From Planctomycetaceae bacterium (lineage in GTDB: Bacteria > Planctomycetota > Planctomycetia > Pirellulales > Pirellulaceae): a stretch of 36,336 bases of DNA. Both the position numbers and the translations under genes were made by a program. The stretch covers positions 1 to 36,336 of the forward strand of contig JAHEBQ010000158.1 in the NCBI GenBank assembly GCA_024642205.1. Direction: 5' to 3'. The notes beneath the pieces are model-generated. The model had not been told where the DNA came from and ran no database searches. It saw nothing but the letters and a program-made list of their open reading frames with translations. This document shows, in pieces, positions 32,741-36,336 of the stretch (position 1 is its first letter; each line of letters begins with the position of its first letter).

Positions 32741-33909
32741 GGAATCGAGATGGAGCCCTTTGGCGCTGCACCGTTGACATTCAGGCCGTTGGACGGTGCA
32801 TCGAAGGACTTCAATGCATCACAAACGCGACTGATTTGTTCTTCCGTGATTCCAGGAAACATGGGAAGCGAAAAGATTCTATTAGCCAGCTGCGAACACA
32901 CTGGAAGGTCACGTGGAATGGTACGGATGGTTGAGTAGGGTTCGGCATGATGAAGGGGAGCCGGATAATGGATGCCGCAGAATATTTGTTGTTTTTGCAG
33001 GTGCTCAATCAGCTGGTCACGCTGATCATGTTTCACGACAAACAAGTGATACACGTGACGGGAGCCGATGTTTTCCACCGGCAGGACGAGGTCCGAGTTC
33101 TGAAGCTGCTGGCGATACAGGTCGGCAGCTTTGCGACGCTTGTTGTTCCAGTCGTCGAGATAGGGAAGCTTGACCAACAGGACCGCTGCCTGAATTGTGT
33201 CCAGGCGACTGTTGAATGCCAACAGACTGTGCACATTTTTCTGGCGTTGGCCATAGTTCCTCAGTAACCGCAATCGGTCGGCGACATCCGGATCATTAGT
33301 GACGACCGCACCGCCATCGCCGTAAGCGCCAAGGTTCTTGCCCGGATAGAAACTGAAACAACCCGCGTCTCCAAATGATCCCGCGCGTTTTCCGTCGCAT
33401 TCCGCTCCATGCGCCTGGCACGCGTCCTCAACAATCTTGAGGCCGTGATGGTCGGCGATCCGCCGAATGGCATCCATGTTGGAAGGTTGTCCGTACAGGT
33501 GAACGGGAACAATCGCCTTGGTTCGCGTCGTTATCGCCCGCTCGATCAAGTCAACATTGATGTTGTGGTCCGTTTCGTTGATGTCTACCAGTACGGGCAT
33601 CGCGCCGGTATGAGAGATCGCGTAGGTGGTTGCCACAAAAGAATTGCCGGCGGTAACCACCTCGTCACCGGGTCCAACGCCGACGGCCCGCAAAGCAAGG
33701 TGGATCGCTTCGGTTCCGTTGGCGACGCCGACGCAATAGTCGGTGTCGCAGTAGTCGGCGAATTTGTCTTCGAATTCCTGCACTTCATCCCCGAGGATGA
33801 AGGCTGCACGCCGAACGACGCGCTCAATGGCAGGCATGACTTCGGTGGCGAGTTCGTCGCACTGGTTCACAAGGTCGACGAATGGAATCTGGTCCGTAAT
33901 TGTTTTCAT
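32737..33909 (-). CDS. wbpE: DegT/DnrJ/EryC1/StrS aminotransferase, WbpE-like
   Basis: A 390-residue PLP enzyme from ATG 33909. It shows the family landmarks: VGVANGTEAIHLALRA, VVTAGNSFVATTYAI, IVEDACQAHGAE (Asp162 to the PLP nitrogen), and SFYPGKNLGAYGDGG with the PLP lysine Lys191. It ends with IHYPAPLHH and SLPMFPGITEEQI. Next to WbpB- and WbpD-like genes it should aminate C3 of the UDP-2-acetamido-3-keto-glucuronic acid. A dTDP-3-keto-6-deoxyhexose aminotransferase (FdtB/QdtB type) is the alternative by sequence; context favours WbpE. It starts 37 bases after the acetyltransferase stop and overlaps the polymerase start. Confidence 0.88.
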   Translation of the reverse strand: MKTITDQIPFVDLVNQCDELATEVMPAIERVVRRAAFILGDEVQEFEDKFADYCDTDYCVGVANGTEAIHLALRAVGVGPGDEVVTAGNSFVATTYAISHTGAMPVLVDINETDHNINVDLIERAITTRTKAIVPVHLYGQPSNMDAIRRIADHHGLKIVEDACQAHGAECDGKRAGSFGDAGCFSFYPGKNLGAYGDGGAVVTNDPDVADRLRLLRNYGQRQKNVHSLLAFNSRLDTIQAAVLLVKLPYLDDWNNKRRKAADLYRQQLQNSDLVLPVENIGSRHVYHLFVVKHDQRDQLIEHLQKQQIFCGIHYPAPLHHAEPYSTIRTIPRDLPVCSQLANRIFSLPMFPGITEEQISRVCDALKSFDAPSNGLNVNGAAPKGSISIP

Positions 33910-33946
33910 GGAGGTTGGTCACAGTTGAAGATAGACTTGGAAGTAG

Positions 33947-34531
33947 TTAGTGCCGTTCGGTAGCAAAATTCGATACGAGTGTTCCACACTCGCGACAAGT
34001 GGTTTCGGAATCGACGTCCAGTTTGTTACCGCAGCGGCAAACGATCCCGACCTGCCTGGCTGGGATTCCCATCACCAAGGCGTGCGGCTTGACGTCGCGG
34101 GTCACGATGGATCCTGCCGCGACCATGGAATAGGCGCCCAATCGAATGCCCGGCAATATCGTCGCGTTGGCTCCGATCGAACATCCTCGCTCGACGACCG
34201 TTTTCCGGAGCCAGTTTTCGCGTCGCTCGTACCTTGTCAACGCTGCCCCCATGCGGGGCGAACGAGGATATTGATCATTTGTGAATACGACGTGGGGGCC
34301 GAGAAACACTTCGTCCTCAATCGTGACGCCTTCCCAGATGCAAACGTGATTTTTGATCGTGACATTGTTTCCCACGGAGGCCCCGGTTTCGATGAAAGCG
34401 TGATCACCAACGTTGCAATTGTCACCGACCTGTGCACCCGACATCACGTGCGCGAAGGCCCAGATCCGGGTCCCTGAACCGACCGTATTGCTTTCGTTGA
34501 GTGCGTTTGGATGAGTGTATCGCGGTGGCAT
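33947..34531 (-). CDS. wbpD: WbpD-like sugar-nucleotide N-acetyltransferase with C-terminal zinc ribbon
   Basis: A 194-residue left-handed beta-helix acyltransferase from ATG 34531, 3 bases after the oxidoreductase stop. Hexapeptide repeats run from GSGTRIWAFAHVMSGAQVGDNCNVG to CSIGANATILPGIRLGAYSMVAAGSIVTRDV. The WbpD-family segment VCIWEGVTIEDEVFLGPHVVFTNDQYPR is present. It should acetylate the 3-amino group made by the WbpE-like enzyme, giving a 2,3-diacetamido-glucuronic acid nucleotide. An unusual tail of about 30 residues has Cys165, Cys167, Cys179 and Cys182 in CRCG and CREC, a rubredoxin-like zinc ribbon that the minimal acetyltransferase does not need. Confidence 0.88.
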   Translation of the reverse strand: MPPRYTHPNALNESNTVGSGTRIWAFAHVMSGAQVGDNCNVGDHAFIETGASVGNNVTIKNHVCIWEGVTIEDEVFLGPHVVFTNDQYPRSPRMGAALTRYERRENWLRKTVVERGCSIGANATILPGIRLGAYSMVAAGSIVTRDVKPHALVMGIPARQVGIVCRCGNKLDVDSETTCRECGTLVSNFATERH

Positions 34532-34534
34532 TGG

Positions 34535-35626
34535 CTAATTCGATTTTGACAGTGCGACGTTTCCGATGGAGTGTGTCAGGGGTGAAATCTCGACATCTCC
34601 GAGATTCTCCATCAATGAGGCATTGGCGGCTTCAATGACCCGCACCACATCCAGTCCATTGAGTCCGTCCGTTTTCGGCGTTTTGCTTTCCAGGATGCAT
34701 TCGACGAAGTTCGAAAGCTCGGCGTACAATGGTTCGACTCCGGCAATTCGAGGGCAGTACATGTCTCCGTAGCGGTAGCTGACCTGGAAATCGGCGTACG
34801 AGTTGCCAATTGGATTGGCCGTGCTTTCGTAATTGACACCGTTGTCGTACACCCTGATTTTTTCCAGCGGCTCGAGGTCGTTGTAAATCGCCATTTTCTT
34901 GCTGCCGACGACCGTCATTTCACGTTTCTTGTGGGGGTCCAGCCAACTGACGTGAATAATTCCCATCCGGTTGTTTTCGAAGTGCATGTTGAGAGTGCAA
35001 ACGTCATGGATCGATCGGTTGAGATAGGCAAGTCCCGAGCAATTGACGCTGATGGGCGCTGATCCCATCAGGTCGAGCATGATCGAGATGTCATGCGGAG
35101 CCAAGTCCCAGAGGGCACTGACATCGTGTCGAACCGGGCCAAGGTTGAGCCGGGTGGAACTCATGTAATAGATTTCGCCAAACTCGTCATTGAGCACCAT
35201 TTCCTTCAGCTTCGTCACGGGAGCCGAATGCAGAAACACATGGCCAACGAACAGTATCAGGTCCTGATCTTTGGCAATCTCAATCAGCGAATTACATTCT
35301 GAAGTCGACGTGGCCAATGGCTTTTCGACGAAGGTATGGATCCCTTGCGAAAGCGCTTCGCGGGCAAGTTCGTAGTGAGTTTTGGTGGGAGTCGCGATGA
35401 CAACCGCGTCGACGGCGTCCCGGGTCAGGACTTTGGAAATCTCCGTTGTTCCAAAGGCAGTCGGAAACTTGTCGCAATACTGGTTCAGCCTGTTCGTGTT
35501 CAGGTCACACAGCGCGGTTACGATGCAGCCGGGCAATTCCGATAACACACGAACCAGGTTGGGGCCCCAGTATCCCAGACCAATCACTCCGATTCGGAGC
35601 AACTTGTTTTCATTTTGTTTGATCAT
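34535..35626 (-). CDS. wbpB: Gfo/Idh/MocA oxidoreductase, WbpB-like 3-dehydrogenase
   Basis: A 363-residue protein. ATG 35626 (MIKQNENKLLRIG) is preferred over the longer frame starting inside the upstream intergenic region. It has the Rossmann motif IGLGYWGPN (Gly16, Gly18, Gly21), HTFVEKPLA with the catalytic-lysine EKP motif (101-103), and DLAPHDISIMLDLMG with the active-site His178. The family oxidises C3 of UDP-N-acetylglucosaminuronic acid, the first step before WbpE and WbpD. The gene order WbpB, WbpD, WbpE makes the call more specific than sequence alone. The preceding UDP-GlcNAc 6-dehydrogenase (WbpA) is not in the window. It starts 34 bases after the sugar-transferase stop. Confidence 0.87.
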   Translation of the reverse strand: MIKQNENKLLRIGVIGLGYWGPNLVRVLSELPGCIVTALCDLNTNRLNQYCDKFPTAFGTTEISKVLTRDAVDAVVIATPTKTHYELAREALSQGIHTFVEKPLATSTSECNSLIEIAKDQDLILFVGHVFLHSAPVTKLKEMVLNDEFGEIYYMSSTRLNLGPVRHDVSALWDLAPHDISIMLDLMGSAPISVNCSGLAYLNRSIHDVCTLNMHFENNRMGIIHVSWLDPHKKREMTVVGSKKMAIYNDLEPLEKIRVYDNGVNYESTANPIGNSYADFQVSYRYGDMYCPRIAGVEPLYAELSNFVECILESKTPKTDGLNGLDVVRVIEAANASLMENLGDVEISPLTHSIGNVALSKSN

Positions 35627-35660
35627 GCGGGTGGCTTTCGAAAAACAAGGAGTGCAGAAC

Positions 35661-36314
35661 TCAGCTGGATGCATCCGGCGAAAACAAATCTTCAGCGACC
35701 TGTTTGAGGATTGCCGGTACGGTCAGGAAAACAATTTTTAGATCAAGCCACAAGGATCGGTGTTCAACGTACGTCGCATCCAACTGATTCATTTCATTGA
35801 ATGTCGTATGGTTTTTTCCATTGACTTGCCACAGTCCCGTGAGACCCGGCAAGACTTCAAACCTCGTCTGCTGCCATGGCTGATACTGGTCAATCGGCAA
35901 AACATCAGGTCGCGGACCGACCAGGCTCATTTCGCCTTTTAATACGTTCAAGAGTTGAGGCACCTCATCAATTGCCGAGCACCTCAACCACTTACCCAAC
36001 GGAATCAATTGGGTTTCCGTGTCCAGTTTCCTTAACTGAGTGTCATCTCTAACCATATTCATGACATGTTGATGATGTTCAGCAGGGTTTGCATCAACAT
36101 GCATCGACCGGAATTTCCAGACAAAGAGGGGCTGGCCAAGGTAGCCATATCGTTTGTGCTTGAACAGGACTGGACCTCGCGAAACCAGTTTGATGTACAG
36201 TGAAACCAGAATGATCAACGGTGAAAACAGAATCAGTCCGATTGTCGCACCGACAACATCAAAGACTCTTTTCCACCTGGGAAGCGACTTTGTTTGGGTT
36301 GGGCGTCTAAGCAT
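35661..36314 (-). CDS. Initiating sugar-phosphate transferase (bacterial sugar transferase/PHPT catalytic domain)
   Basis: A 217-residue protein from ATG 36314; the frame stays open to the window edge, so a longer N-terminus is possible. The catalytic domain is complete: KRVFDVVGATIGLILFSPLIIL (re-entrant membrane helix), GPVLFKHKRYGYLGQP, VWKFRSMHVDA, AIDEVPQLLNVLKGEMSLV, GPRP, and PGLTGLWQV. Such enzymes transfer a sugar-1-phosphate, often glucose, galactose or a diacetamido sugar, to undecaprenyl phosphate and so start repeat-unit synthesis. It is the first gene of the visible cluster. No ribosome site is evident before ATG 36314. Confidence 0.88.
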   Translation of the reverse strand: MLRRPTQTKSLPRWKRVFDVVGATIGLILFSPLIILVSLYIKLVSRGPVLFKHKRYGYLGQPLFVWKFRSMHVDANPAEHHQHVMNMVRDDTQLRKLDTETQLIPLGKWLRCSAIDEVPQLLNVLKGEMSLVGPRPDVLPIDQYQPWQQTRFEVLPGLTGLWQVNGKNHTTFNEMNQLDATYVEHRSLWLDLKIVFLTVPAILKQVAEDLFSPDASS

Positions 36315-36336
36315 GTTTTTGAACAAATGTGTTGCA

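Overview
The window looks like chromosomal DNA of a planctomycete, probably a Pirellula/Rhodopirellula-type member. The main grounds are a very large Ser/Thr kinase with an N-terminal zinc ribbon, one membrane segment and a WD40 propeller, encoded behind an ECF sigma factor. Other grounds are weak Shine-Dalgarno sites, frequent GTG/TTG starts, DcaP-like porins, and intergenic repeat debris. No tRNA, rRNA or CRISPR array was seen. The assignment rests on family recognition only.

Layout. Positions 1-871 are a graveyard: the first codons of an IS5-type transposase, a CobW-type GTPase ORF with a stop in its P-loop, and the tail of an amidohydrolase. Positions 890-3950 form a same-strand set: ABM-domain protein, Tat-exported M19 dipeptidase-like protein, and secreted DUF1254/DUF1214 protein. 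The last two share a near-identical 5' leader. A repeat-like intergenic stretch follows, then a TRIC/UPF0126 channel. Next are two divergent DcaP-like porin genes, one frameshifted, and a decayed outer-membrane protein gene (to 9566).

Positions 9718-14696 (minus strand) hold an ECF sigma factor, a small Cys-rich protein and the kinase/WD40 protein, probably one operon. Upstream, a 20-bp tandem duplication splits a small membrane-protein-like ORF. On the plus strand follow a PRiA4_ORF3-domain protein and a SEC-C protein, then about 1.6 kb containing a wrecked IS1380-type transposase.

Positions 17989-36336 are one long minus-strand surface-polysaccharide cluster. In transcription order it has: initiating sugar-phosphate transferase; WbpB-, WbpD- and WbpE-like enzymes for a 2,3-diacetamido-uronic acid sugar nucleotide; a Wzy/O-antigen-ligase type protein; a Wzx-type flippase; three GT4 glycosyltransferases; FemAB-like acyltransferase; ATP-grasp ligase; methyltransferase; thymidylate-kinase-like protein; D-2-hydroxyacid dehydrogenase; PEP mutase; a second FemAB-like protein; and a NodB-type polysaccharide deacetylase.

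The most interesting point is the PEP mutase (C-P bond formation) next to a D-2-hydroxyacid dehydrogenase, with no phosphonopyruvate decarboxylase, AEP transaminase or cytidylyltransferase in the window. With the ATP-grasp ligase and two FemAB-like proteins this suggests, as inference, a polysaccharide carrying a phosphonate such as phosphonolactate instead of the usual 2-aminoethylphosphonate.
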